The translations under genes were made by a program, and so were the position numbers. A stretch of 64,000 nt of DNA from Citreicoccus inhibens (lineage in GTDB: Bacteria; Myxococcota; Myxococcia; Myxococcales; Myxococcaceae), in NCBI RefSeq assembly GCF_019039035.1, contig NZ_JAHNZT010000015.1:107233-171232 (forward strand), read 5' to 3'. Of this stretch, positions 18,514 to 25,620 are shown one piece after another; within the stretch, counting starts at the first letter, position 1; every line of letters starts with the position of its first letter. The notes under the pieces were generated by a model, which was given only the letters and a program-made list of their open reading frames with translations, was not told the DNA's origin and did no database searches.

Positions 18514-18975
18514 ATGGCCCAGCGAGAACGGGTCCTCCGAGAACGTGCGGTCCTCCGCGAGCAGTTCGGCGCACGGTTTGATGAGGTGTCGGAGGCGCTC
18601 TTTCGCAAGGACCCGATCGGCATCGACGCCGAGACAAACACCGACGAATACGAGCCCGAGGCAGGCGCGATCCTGCCAAGGCTGGAGGACCGAACGTCGG
18701 AGGCCGATGTCGCCCGTGTCATCCACGAGGAGTTCGTGCGCTGGTTTGGCGCGGACATCGCTCGCGCGGAGCCAGGGCACAAGAGCTGTCGCGAGGCAGT
18801 TGGGCAACGACGTTCGTGGCGCATGTGGAGGTGGCACAAGAGGCTCCGAGAAATGGGTGGTGTTCCCGCCCTCCCCTCATGGAGACTTTCCAGTGAGCCC
18901 TTGCGATTCGAGGCGTGCGGACATGAGCGACACCTCACGAGAGCAACAGGAGGACTCCCGTGCACGAATGGTTGA
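18514..18975 (+). CDS. Small acidic protein of the DPIGI/DEYEPE type
   Basis: Conserved-hypothetical protein. The core reads EALFRKDPIGID, TDEYEPEAGAILPRLED and VARVIHEEFVRWFG, which matches from memory a small family common in myxobacteria and other bacteria with a DPIGI...DEYxPE...ILxxL...EFxxWFG pattern. Function unknown; such proteins often sit near toxin or accessory loci. Start could be GTG at 18472 or ATG at 18514; neither has a strong ribosome site. The C-terminal 55 residues after WFGADIA look unlike the family and overlap the next gene by 53 bases, so the true end may have been lost by a frameshift. A minus-strand open frame covers the same DNA but reads as a shadow. Confidence 0.5.
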   Translation: MAQRERVLRERAVLREQFGARFDEVSEALFRKDPIGIDAETNTDEYEPEAGAILPRLEDRTSEADVARVIHEEFVRWFGADIARAEPGHKSCREAVGQRRSWRMWRWHKRLREMGGVPALPSWRLSSEPLRFEACGHERHLTRATGGLPCTNG

Positions 18976-19786
18976 ATTCTGGCGTCGCCACGACGCGATG
19001 GAGGCGCGGCTCTCGCGCCCCCTGACTGAGCGGATGCTCGACCTGGCACGTGTCTCGCCGCGGATGCACGTCCTGGATGTGGCCTGTGGCCGAGGCGAGC
19101 CCGCCGTTCCTGCGGCCCATCGCGTGGGTCCCCAGGGGCGGGTGCTCGGAATCGACCTGGTGGACGGCGTGCTGGAGATCGCCCGGGAGCGTGCGCGGCG
19201 AGAGGGACTGGAGAACATCTCGTTCCAGGTGGCCGATGCAGAGGCACTGCAAGTGGGAGCGCGGACATTCGACGCGGCCACCGTGCGCTGGGGGCTGATG
19301 TACATGCGAGCACCCGAGCGGGCTCTCGCGTCCATCCATCGCGCGCTGAAGCCAGATGGGGCGCTTGTCATCGCTTCATGGGTCGAGCCGGCGCGGGTTC
19401 CCTGGGCATCGCTTGCCCGCCAGACGCTCGAGCGCTATCGCGAGGTCCCTCCCCTTCCGCGGGCCGATGAGCCTGGGGTGTTCCGCCACGCGGATCCGGC
19501 CGTTCTGGAGACAGCCCTCACGAGGACCGGATTCTCGGTGGTGGCGTCCGAAGAGTGGGATGTCCCCGTCGTGGAGGCCAGCGATGCGCACGGCCTCCTG
19601 ACTTGGATCCGTCAACTCGGCGGCCCCATCGTGAAGCTAGCGGGCGAACTCCCAGAGCCGCAGCAACGAGCATGGGAGGCGGAGTTCCTCTCTGAACTCG
19701 AACGCCGCCGAACAGGAGATACCCTCTCCCTGGGAGGCGTGACGCGGCTCACCCTGGGGACTGCTCTCGCCGGAGGCGTGGGTTGA
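18923..19786 (+). CDS. Class I SAM-dependent methyltransferase
   Basis: 287-residue Rossmann-fold methyltransferase. Motif I VLDVACGRGEPAVPAA at about residues 49-64, the acidic post-I strand VLGIDLVDGVLEIARERA, motif II-like FQVADAEALQV, and the post-II motif FDAATVRWGLMYMRAPERALASIHRALKPDGALVIA (listed in pieces) are all present. This is the UbiE/SmtA-like layout that methylates small molecules; the substrate is not predictable. ATG at 18923 follows GCGGAC, a weak ribosome site. It is convergent with the Cfr-like gene. Confidence 0.85.
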   Translation: MSDTSREQQEDSRARMVEFWRRHDAMEARLSRPLTERMLDLARVSPRMHVLDVACGRGEPAVPAAHRVGPQGRVLGIDLVDGVLEIARERARREGLENISFQVADAEALQVGARTFDAATVRWGLMYMRAPERALASIHRALKPDGALVIASWVEPARVPWASLARQTLERYREVPPLPRADEPGVFRHADPAVLETALTRTGFSVVASEEWDVPVVEASDAHGLLTWIRQLGGPIVKLAGELPEPQQRAWEAEFLSELERRRTGDTLSLGGVTRLTLGTALAGGVG

Positions 19787-19932
19787 GGGCTGCGCCAACC
19801 CAAACCCCAGTCGCTGCGTCACGACCACCCGCAGCGGTGCGGCCCTGAGAGAGAGACCGCGACGCGCGACGCGGAGCGTCCCCATCCTGGTGCCGCAATC
19901 ACCCGCACGTGCGGCCCCTCTCTGGACTGGAG

Positions 19933-21042
19933 TCACGCCTGTGGGTCACCAGCGGGTCGTCGCCGACCGAGGCGCCCCAGCGATTCAGCGCGCAACTGAC
20001 CGCACGCAGCATCGATGTCGGCCCCGAATTGCTGTCGTCGCGTCGCCCCGATGCCCTGGCGATTCAATCGCGCCACGAAGTCGTCGACCTTCGAGGGCGC
20101 CGGGGCTCGGAACGAGGGGTCCGCCCCGAAGGCCGCGTTGTAGCGGATGACACTCACATGAAAGAGTTCGGGCCTGGACCGCCGCTGCACGAGTCGCGCG
20201 AGCGCACCGAGATGCGCCTCGGAGTCATTGATGCCTTCAATCAAAAGGTACGCCAGATAGGTCTTCCGCCGCGCGCGCAGCACATGTCGATCCAGGATCG
20301 CGAGGTTCTCCTCGAGCGGGAACCGACGCTCGAGCGGGATGAGCTGTGCGCGTTGCTCGGGGAACGGCGAATGAACCGAGAGCGTCAGGGTCACCTGCGG
20401 GTGTGCCTCGGTGAGCGCTGTGAGCGCTGGTGCGAGCCCCACCGTCGAGACCGTGATTCGACGCGGCGACAGCCCACCATAGCCCGGCGTCGTGAGCACG
20501 TTCAGCGCTGTGAGCACGTTTGGGTTTGCGAGCGCTTCGCCCATCCCCATGAACGCGACGCTTTTGGGAGCGCCACCTGGCTCCGCACTCCAGCGGCGGT
20601 GCACGACTTGAGCACAAATCTCATCGACACTCAGATTTCGCTCGAGTCCCAAGGCCCCCGTGGCGCAGAACGAGCAAGCGAGACCACAGCCGGCCTGAGT
20701 GGAAACGCAAACCGACGACCAGCCCGCGCGATAGCGTGAGAGAACCGTCTCGACACGCGCCCCCGAGCGCGTGCGGAAGAGCACCTTCTCGACCTGCTCT
20801 CCGGTCCGCACGGCCTCCACCTCGAGGGGGAGGACGGTCAGTCCGAAGCGAGAGATGAGTTGCTGCCGGAGATCGCTCGGCAGGTCTCGGACGTCGTGGA
20901 AGGTCTGCGCACCGCGCTGAAATGCTGTCACCAACTGGTGGTAGCGATACGACGGGACATGGAGCCCGCGCAGGAACGTGTGGACCTCGGCGAGGATCCC
21001 CGGAGGCGGGAGCGACAGCTCGTGGAGAGTGCTGCGACGCAT
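19933..21042 (-). CDS. Cfr-type radical SAM 23S rRNA (A2503) methyltransferase
   Basis: 369-residue radical SAM enzyme of the RlmN/Cfr family, which methylates A2503 in 23S rRNA; RlmN acts at C2, Cfr at C8, and the latter gives resistance to phenicols, lincosamides, oxazolidinones, pleuromutilins and streptogramin A. Key residues by alignment from memory with Cfr: cluster cysteines C119, C123, C126 (CGLACSFC), plus C112 and the methyl-carrying C347 (DIDAACGQL). Signature segments match Cfr rather than RlmN: GWSSVCVSTQAGC, CSFCATG, FMGMGEALAN, HSPFPEQRAQL, VIRYN and QFGADIDAACGQL. AGGAGT at good spacing precedes the ATG at 21042. Product specificity (C2 or C8) is inference. No housekeeping RlmN is in the window for comparison. 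Confidence 0.85.
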   Translation of the reverse strand: MRRSTLHELSLPPPGILAEVHTFLRGLHVPSYRYHQLVTAFQRGAQTFHDVRDLPSDLRQQLISRFGLTVLPLEVEAVRTGEQVEKVLFRTRSGARVETVLSRYRAGWSSVCVSTQAGCGLACSFCATGALGLERNLSVDEICAQVVHRRWSAEPGGAPKSVAFMGMGEALANPNVLTALNVLTTPGYGGLSPRRITVSTVGLAPALTALTEAHPQVTLTLSVHSPFPEQRAQLIPLERRFPLEENLAILDRHVLRARRKTYLAYLLIEGINDSEAHLGALARLVQRRSRPELFHVSVIRYNAAFGADPSFRAPAPSKVDDFVARLNRQGIGATRRQQFGADIDAACGQLRAESLGRLGRRRPAGDPQA

Positions 21043-21562
21043 GGCAATGACTCCTGAAGGAACGTTGTTTCAATGGGGTTCTTCGGCGCGTCCAGGACGA
21101 ACGCCCAAACCGACCGAGGCGAGCGCGTCGAGGACGGCACAGGTGGGGCGTCGTCGCCCCGCAATCCGGTGAATCGCCGGAGGGATCCGCGTGACGGATC
21201 CAGCACGGAGGCGCCGAGAGGGCGGATCGGCCCCCTTGGCGTCAACGGCCCCACAGAAGCCGCGTTCCCGCGTGAGGGAGTATGAATCGAAGATGGGAGC
21301 AGACGCCGACCCAGTGGCGCCGACTCCGTGCCATCGCAGCACGGGCATGAATCACTCCAAAACCCAAGGGCGCACGGCATCCGTGCGCGGCTCGTTCGAG
21401 AGGACGCTGTGCATCCTCGAAGCGGATGGGGTTCGGGTGACTTAGGCCATGGTGGCGCTGGCAAGACCAGCGCACGCGTGGTGTAGCACGCGCGCCACTC
21501 GATTGCAGCCCCGTTCAGGTGCCGCACACAGAGTGCCCCCCAGGCACGCCTGGAGAAGCGCG
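21043..21562 (-). other. Long leader region upstream of the Cfr-like gene
   Basis: Five hundred bases without a convincing gene. Two GC hairpins lie in the putative leader: GGGGCG-TCGT-CGCCCC (21145-21160) and GGATCCG-CGTGA-CGGATCC (21183-21201). They could attenuate the Cfr-like transcript, but I found no clear leader peptide with its own ribosome site, so regulation is open. Confidence 0.35.
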
Positions 21563-22801
21563 TCAGCCTGACTTTGGCCAGCGTTTCGTCTTCACATACT
21601 CACGCTTGAGCTCTGGCTTCGGATCCGGCGCGTCGAGGGGCTCCTCGATGATTTCATACAGGCCATGGTCAAACGGCCTGCCCGGAGCTGGCGCCTTCGG
21701 GACGAGCCGCTCGCGGCGGCCCGCCGCAGCCTGAGCCTTCGCGCGGTAGTGACAGTAGGGGTTGTTCCCTGGGCGCCCGAACAAGGCATGGGCCGTGAAG
21801 CTGCACCCGGCCATGCAGCTCTCCGCGAACGGACACGTGCGGCAGAAGCCCCAGAGGTCATCGACCGTCCGAATCCGCGTGAATGCGAGTTCTGGCGTGT
21901 CGTTCCAGATGCGCTCGAGAGACTGCTCGCGCAGATTGCCTCCCACGTAATGCGCCGTTTGGAGGGAGGGACACCCCTTCACGGCGCCATTGGACTCGAT
22001 GCCCATCACGTACCGGCCCGCCTGACAGCCCCGCCAGTGGTCTCGCCCGCCCGCGTGCACCGAGCGCAGCAGCGCCTCCTCTGGCCCGAAATAGCCCAGG
22101 TTGTTCCCTGGCATCACAGTGATGCGCTCCTGGCGCGCCCGCTCTTTCAGCCGTGCGATGCGGGGCATCAAGTCCACCAGGTCCCACGGCTGCAACAGCA
22201 AGTCCGGACGATCCGCCGCGCGCCCGAGCGGCGCCGTCACCTGAACCTGCCACGCGCCAATGCCTTGCTCCTTCAGGTGCGCGTAAAGCCCCTCCAAGTC
22301 CCCCTGGTTGAGTCGATTGAGATTCGTGTTGGCGGCAGTTCGCACGCCAGCGGCCTTCAGATACCCCAGGGCCGCGGTGGCGGAGGCAAAGCTGCCTCTC
22401 GCCGCGCGCATGATGTCATGCGTGGGCTCCAACCCATCCAGGCTCACCGACGCCGCATAGAGCCCCGCCCGAGCCATCTCCCGAGCCAGCTCCGCGGTCA
22501 CGCCCCGACCACCTGTTGTCAGCCCAGGCCGGATCCCCGCGGCCTTCAATGCCTGGATGATGTCGAGGAACCCTGGGTGGAGGTACGCCTCGCCACCAAT
22601 GAGCACCACCTCCCGAGCGCGCATGGCCGCAAGTTGCGTCACCACGCCGAGGGCCTCCTGCGTACTCAACTCACCTGCGCGCGCGGTACCGGCCCGCGAG
22701 CCGCAGTGCGTGCAGGGCTGATCACACGCGAGGGTCAGCTCCCAAACCACGTAGGCCGGGTGGTAGTCCGTCGGGCCCACGTCCATGCGCCGGTTCACCA
22801 T
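21563..22801 (-). CDS. Radical SAM/SPASM-domain enzyme
   Basis: 412-residue (or 407, if starting at 22786) protein of the SPASM maturase type. The radical SAM cluster motif CDQPCTHC (C26, C30, C33) follows YVVWELTLA; IGGEAYLHPGFLDII and SVSLDGLEPTHDIMR are the GGE and SAM-binding blocks. The C-terminal half has a full SPASM cysteine set: GCQAGRYVMGIESNGAVKGC, then GFCRTCPFAESCMAGC and NPYCHY, for two auxiliary iron-sulphur clusters. Relatives modify ribosomal peptides or protein substrates by C-S, C-C or C-O chemistry. It is divergent from a zinc-ribbon lipoprotein and a 52-residue Cys peptide, which are the obvious candidate substrates. The last 40 residues are charged and may be a partner-binding tail. 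Confidence 0.88.
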   Translation of the reverse strand: MVNRRMDVGPTDYHPAYVVWELTLACDQPCTHCGSRAGTARAGELSTQEALGVVTQLAAMRAREVVLIGGEAYLHPGFLDIIQALKAAGIRPGLTTGGRGVTAELAREMARAGLYAASVSLDGLEPTHDIMRAARGSFASATAALGYLKAAGVRTAANTNLNRLNQGDLEGLYAHLKEQGIGAWQVQVTAPLGRAADRPDLLLQPWDLVDLMPRIARLKERARQERITVMPGNNLGYFGPEEALLRSVHAGGRDHWRGCQAGRYVMGIESNGAVKGCPSLQTAHYVGGNLREQSLERIWNDTPELAFTRIRTVDDLWGFCRTCPFAESCMAGCSFTAHALFGRPGNNPYCHYRAKAQAAAGRRERLVPKAPAPGRPFDHGLYEIIEEPLDAPDPKPELKREYVKTKRWPKSG

Positions 22802-22978
22802 GGGCGACAGCCTATCGGAAGCGTCCTCGATACCGGCAGCTGCGACATCTGCGTCCTGCCCGGCGCGGAGGCGGCCGTCACAGCACGAGGTCTGGCATGA
22901 GACTCCAGGCACTTGCCCCCGGCACAGGGCTTGCTGTGTGCCCCCCGCTCCGCGTCCCCCTCCGAGAAGGATGTCCAC

Positions 22979-23338
22979 ATGCCCCAGCTGTCCGACTGTC
23001 CGTCGTGCCAAGGCTTCAACCCGCCCTCCGTCACCGCGTGTCTGAACTGCCAGCACCCGCTCGACACCGCGAAGGCGCGCATGGCGCCGTCGTGGGTGGC
23101 CTCTCTCTGGACGATCGCGGGCGCGAGCGCAGCGGCGCTCACGCTCATGGCCTGCTATGGAATGCCCCCCTGCGACGACGGAACATTTCGTTGCTACGAC
23201 CTGCCGCCGGACTGCGACTTGACGGACGCGGGCTTGCACGAGGGGAACCCGGACGCGGGTGACACACGCTGCACGCCCTTGGACGCCGGCACGACGACCG
23301 ATGCAGGCACGACGGCCGATGCAGGCACCACGGGCTGA
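22979..23338 (+). CDS. Zinc-ribbon, membrane/lipoprotein-type partner of SPASM enzyme
   Basis: 119-residue protein with an odd order: an N-terminal four-cysteine ribbon (CPSCQGFNPPSVTACLNC, residues 7-24), a hydrophobic helix (WVASLWTIAGASAAALTLMA), then a lipobox-like TLMAC directly followed by YGMPPC and a Cys/Asp-rich segment (CDDGTFRCYDLPPDCD), ending in repeats of TTDAG/TADAG. The ACYGMP motif at a lipobox is reminiscent of Bacteroidetes lipoproteins encoded beside radical SAM enzymes (recalled, not checked). GAAGGA seven bases before the ATG at 22979 supports the start. Divergent from the SPASM gene and upstream of the Cys peptide, so likely one system. Role as substrate or as anchor is inference. 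Confidence 0.65.
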   Translation: MPQLSDCPSCQGFNPPSVTACLNCQHPLDTAKARMAPSWVASLWTIAGASAAALTLMACYGMPPCDDGTFRCYDLPPDCDLTDAGLHEGNPDAGDTRCTPLDAGTTTDAGTTADAGTTG

Positions 23339-23433
23339 ATCCTTGCGGCCGAGTCACCTGCGCCCTGGGAAATCGAGTCGTGTCAGGAGCGAAAATCAAT
23401 CATCGTAGGTCCAGAGCGAAAGGAGCGGCGACC

Positions 23434-23592
23434 ATGACGACGTTGACAGTGCAGACGAATCTGATGAAGCGTAGCTATCGTCACAGCATTGGGACCCCGT
23501 TCGTCGCCGCCTCCTGCGCCCTGCTGAGCTTCGACTCAAAGTGCATCGTGGGAGCTTACCGAATGGGTGGCTATCCGCCCGTGCCCTGCTGA
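23434..23592 (+). CDS. 52-residue Cys-containing peptide, possible RiPP precursor
   Basis: Short gene with an excellent ribosome site (AAAGGAG, eight to nine bases before ATG 23434) and a strong terminator 36 bases after the stop. The peptide begins MTTLTVQTNLMKRSYRHS and has cysteines at positions 28, 37 and 52 (the last residue), with a Gly/Tyr/Pro-rich end GAYRMGGYPPVPC. Its length, a polar N-terminal half that could serve as leader, a Cys/Tyr/Pro-rich C-terminal core and its location 95 bases after the CYGMP lipoprotein and near a SPASM enzyme suggest a modified-peptide precursor. No family known to me matches. It could instead be a small orphan protein. Confidence 0.55.
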   Translation: MTTLTVQTNLMKRSYRHSIGTPFVAASCALLSFDSKCIVGAYRMGGYPPVPC

Positions 23593-23627
23593 CGCTCGCG
23601 CCCTATCACGGGTGCGCCAAGCCACGC

Positions 23628-23668
23628 AGAGGCCGGGCTTCCCATCCAGGGGACCCGGCCTCTCGGCT
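23628..23668 (+). terminator. Intrinsic terminator after the Cys peptide gene
   Basis: AGAGGCCGGG (23628-23637) pairs perfectly with CCCGGCCTCT (23654-23663) and is followed by CGGCTTTT. It closes the short-peptide transcript before the tRNA-like gene. Confidence 0.7.
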
Positions 23669-23689
23669 TTTGGGGCCCCACCCTCCTCC

Positions 23690-23774
23690 GGGGACGTAGA
23701 GCGTTACGGAGACGCGCGGGCCTGTAGAGCCCGAGCCCGAAAGGGCCCGCTGGGTTCAACTCCCAGCGTCCCCA
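23690..23774 (+). tRNA. Class II tRNA-like gene, anticodon GUA (Tyr-type)
   Basis: An 85-base cloverleaf can be drawn by eye. Acceptor GGGGACG (23690-23696) pairs with CGTCCCC (23767-23773), discriminator A. Anticodon stem CGGGC/GCCCG is perfect around loop CTGTAGA, giving anticodon GTA. A variable arm GCCC-GAAA-GGGC follows, then T arm CTGGG-TTCAACT-CCCAG. The D arm is weak (only GCG/CGC three-pair stem) and base 37 is G where A is usual after A36. No CCA is encoded. So either a divergent, possibly mobile tRNA-Tyr or a tRNA mimic; not a normal housekeeping copy. Confidence 0.5.
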
Positions 23775-23813
23775 TGCATCATCCGCGTAGCCCACCACGC
23801 GAGGCCGCACCGC

Positions 23814-23905
23814 ATCTCGGGGCATCGCACAAGGGTAGGTCGCTCGTCTCAATCTACGACTGTAGGATTAAGCGGACGGCGAGGGTTCGACCCCCTCCGG
23901 AGGTA
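23814..23905 (+). other. Second, degenerate tRNA-like sequence
   Basis: GAGGG-TTCGACC-CCCTC (23881-23897) is a perfect T arm and CGGAGGT (23898-23904) pairs with ATCTCGG (23814-23820) with one mismatch. The middle does not fold into a good anticodon arm, although it shares CTGTAG with the tRNA-like gene upstream. Probably a decayed tRNA copy. Confidence 0.25.
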
Positions 23906-23998
23906 TCTGAATCAACAGCACAGCGCAGAGGGGCGGCTCCCTCTCGCAGAGGGGGCAGCGACCGCGCTCGCACAGCGCACTCCTGCTGAGGCGTGCAT

Positions 23999-24517
23999 TC
24001 AGACAACCACCGAGTCACGGGATGCGGCGGCTTTCGCTTCGACCTCGCGCTTCGCGAGGATGGACGCACAGGCGGGTCCTGCGACCAGACTGCCCAGCCA
24101 GAAGAAGAAGCCGAGGGTCGGATAGAGCAACTCAAGCTGGCGGTCCGGGCTTCCCCCCTCGTCCGCAGGGATGGAGTGCTGGTACCAGGACAAGGTCGAG
24201 AGTCCGACGAGCACCGCCACGACGCCTACCCAGAAGGCCCCTCGGTACCTGCCCATCAACAGCAAGATGAGCGTGAGCAGCAGCAGCGGATTGGCGAACC
24301 AACCCCACTGCATCTCGACTGCGCCCAACCAGCCGCAGAGGAGAAGCGTCACGCCCCACATCGAATCCTCCTGGCGCGCCCCTGTGTTGTACAGAATGAG
24401 GGCGGGCTGAGCGCAGGCCAGGACAAAGAGGATCGCCGACAAGGCAGCGGCGGTCGCCCGGGTCAACCGGAGCGATGAGACGCGCGCAGCAGGAGGTGCA
24501 GAGGGGATTTGCTCCAT
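23999..24517 (-). CDS. Small integral membrane protein, unknown
   Basis: 172 residues with four clear membrane helices: ATAAALSAILFVLACAQPAL, MWGVTLLLCGWLGAVEM, NPLLLLTLILLLMG with FWVGVVAVLVGLSTL, and LYPTLGFFFWLGSLVAGPAC. Short charged ends. No family recognised. Alone on its strand, with the TetR fragment upstream; nothing in the context suggests a role. Confidence 0.65.
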   Translation of the reverse strand: MEQIPSAPPAARVSSLRLTRATAAALSAILFVLACAQPALILYNTGARQEDSMWGVTLLLCGWLGAVEMQWGWFANPLLLLTLILLLMGRYRGAFWVGVVAVLVGLSTLSWYQHSIPADEGGSPDRQLELLYPTLGFFFWLGSLVAGPACASILAKREVEAKAAASRDSVVV

Positions 24518-24530
24518 GGGAGCGAAGAGT

Positions 24531-25052
24531 CTACCTCCCGAATGTTGGAATCGTGTCGTCTGCCCGCGATGCTCGAACTCGGCCCTGCCCTACGGGCCAT
24601 CGTCTGAATCCACTCGCACCTTCCGAGATAGGGAGCGCGGGGCAGCGCCGCGCGGCGTCCAGGGCCGACTTCAGGCGTGCATGCTGGCGCCTCAGCGTGT
24701 CGCTGAAGAGGTCCGGGCCATCGGTGCCGCGCGAGACGATGAATGCGCCCTGCACTGCAATCACAAGGTCCGCAAAGAGTTCGCGCGCGGTGACCGCGCT
24801 GACTCCGGTCTCTGTCAGCAGGGAGGAAAGCGCCTGCATCCACCGCCGGAAGGACTGGGGCAGCTCGGGCTGGAACACCTTGCGCGCGCGCCCTGTCACG
24901 AGCGCCGCGAGGAGGCTGGGCCGGGTACCGCCCCCGTAGAAGGCCCCGCGCCGAACGGCCAGCGGTAGCGGTGTCATGACCGCACACGTTGCCGGCGCCA
25001 GCCCGACCAACGCCCTGAACACCCACTCCTGATTCCCGACATTTCGCTTCAT
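24531..25052 (-). pseudogene. TetR-family C-terminal domain remnant
   Basis: The middle of this open frame (about residues 43-135) looks like the second half of a TetR effector domain: RPSLLAALVTGRARKVF, FRRWMQALSSLLTETGVSAV, LFADLVIAVQGAFIVSRGTDG, FSDTLRRQHARLKSAL. The helix-turn-helix that should precede it is missing; the N-terminal 40 residues and the last 35 look random. I therefore read it as a truncated regulator with no DNA-binding domain. An alternative is a real small protein starting at 24977. Confidence 0.4.
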
Positions 25053-25575
25053 GACGCCCTCCTTGTCCCGGGAGAAGTCACGTCGAGCCCAGGAGGATTC
25101 AGGGACCCATTCTCTCCGCCCCAGGAGTCCCTCTCGAGGAACGGCCCACTCGGCGCCAGCAACTGGGACGAGGCCCCCGACGCAGAATGCCCCAGCGCAC
25201 TGGTGCCACGCAGGGACGCGTCAGGCGGTCCCAGACTTGGGCGCGCGGAGGATTGGATTGGTCCACCCCGGACGCTGGGGCTGAGCACCGCCACCCCGCC
25301 CGTCATCGAGCCCCCTCGCCTCCGCGCGGAGCCGGCGCGCGCGCCCCAGCCTTCGCGAGACAACTCGACCGCCAACGAGCCGCTGGCATCTCGTGGCGTG
25401 AGCAGAGTTCAGAGCAGCAGCGCGTGCTGCAATTTTCCGCCCTGGCATCTCCGCCCCAATCGCAGAGATGCCTTGCAGGCGAAAATGACCCGGCACCATC
25501 GGCCATTGTCTGACAATTCCAGGACTGCAAGGGTCAACGGTCAGGCTTGCCGGCATCTCCTGAACGCTGGCTGAC
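25053..25575. other. Gene-free interval
   Basis: About 520 bases before the DUF1254 gene; no coding signature, repeat or recognisable site beyond irregular GC. Confidence 0.4.
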
Positions 25576-25620
25576 GTGAGTCCGTCCCCATCCGCCCCAC
25601 CCTCGCGAGTCCAAGACGCC

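Noticed and set aside
16846..18837. Longer N-terminal extension of the anchored peptidase reading back to 18837
   Set aside because: The upstream part is antisense to a better plus-strand gene (DPIGI/DEYEPE family) and has no signal peptide or ribosome site.
19933..21042. Housekeeping RlmN
   Set aside because: Sequence blocks around the cluster and at the C-terminus follow Cfr rather than RlmN (for example MGMGEALAN instead of MGMGEPLLN).
20928..21527. 199-residue minus frame as a long leader of the Cfr-like gene
   Set aside because: Overlaps the Cfr-like start in another frame and has random composition; no ribosome site.
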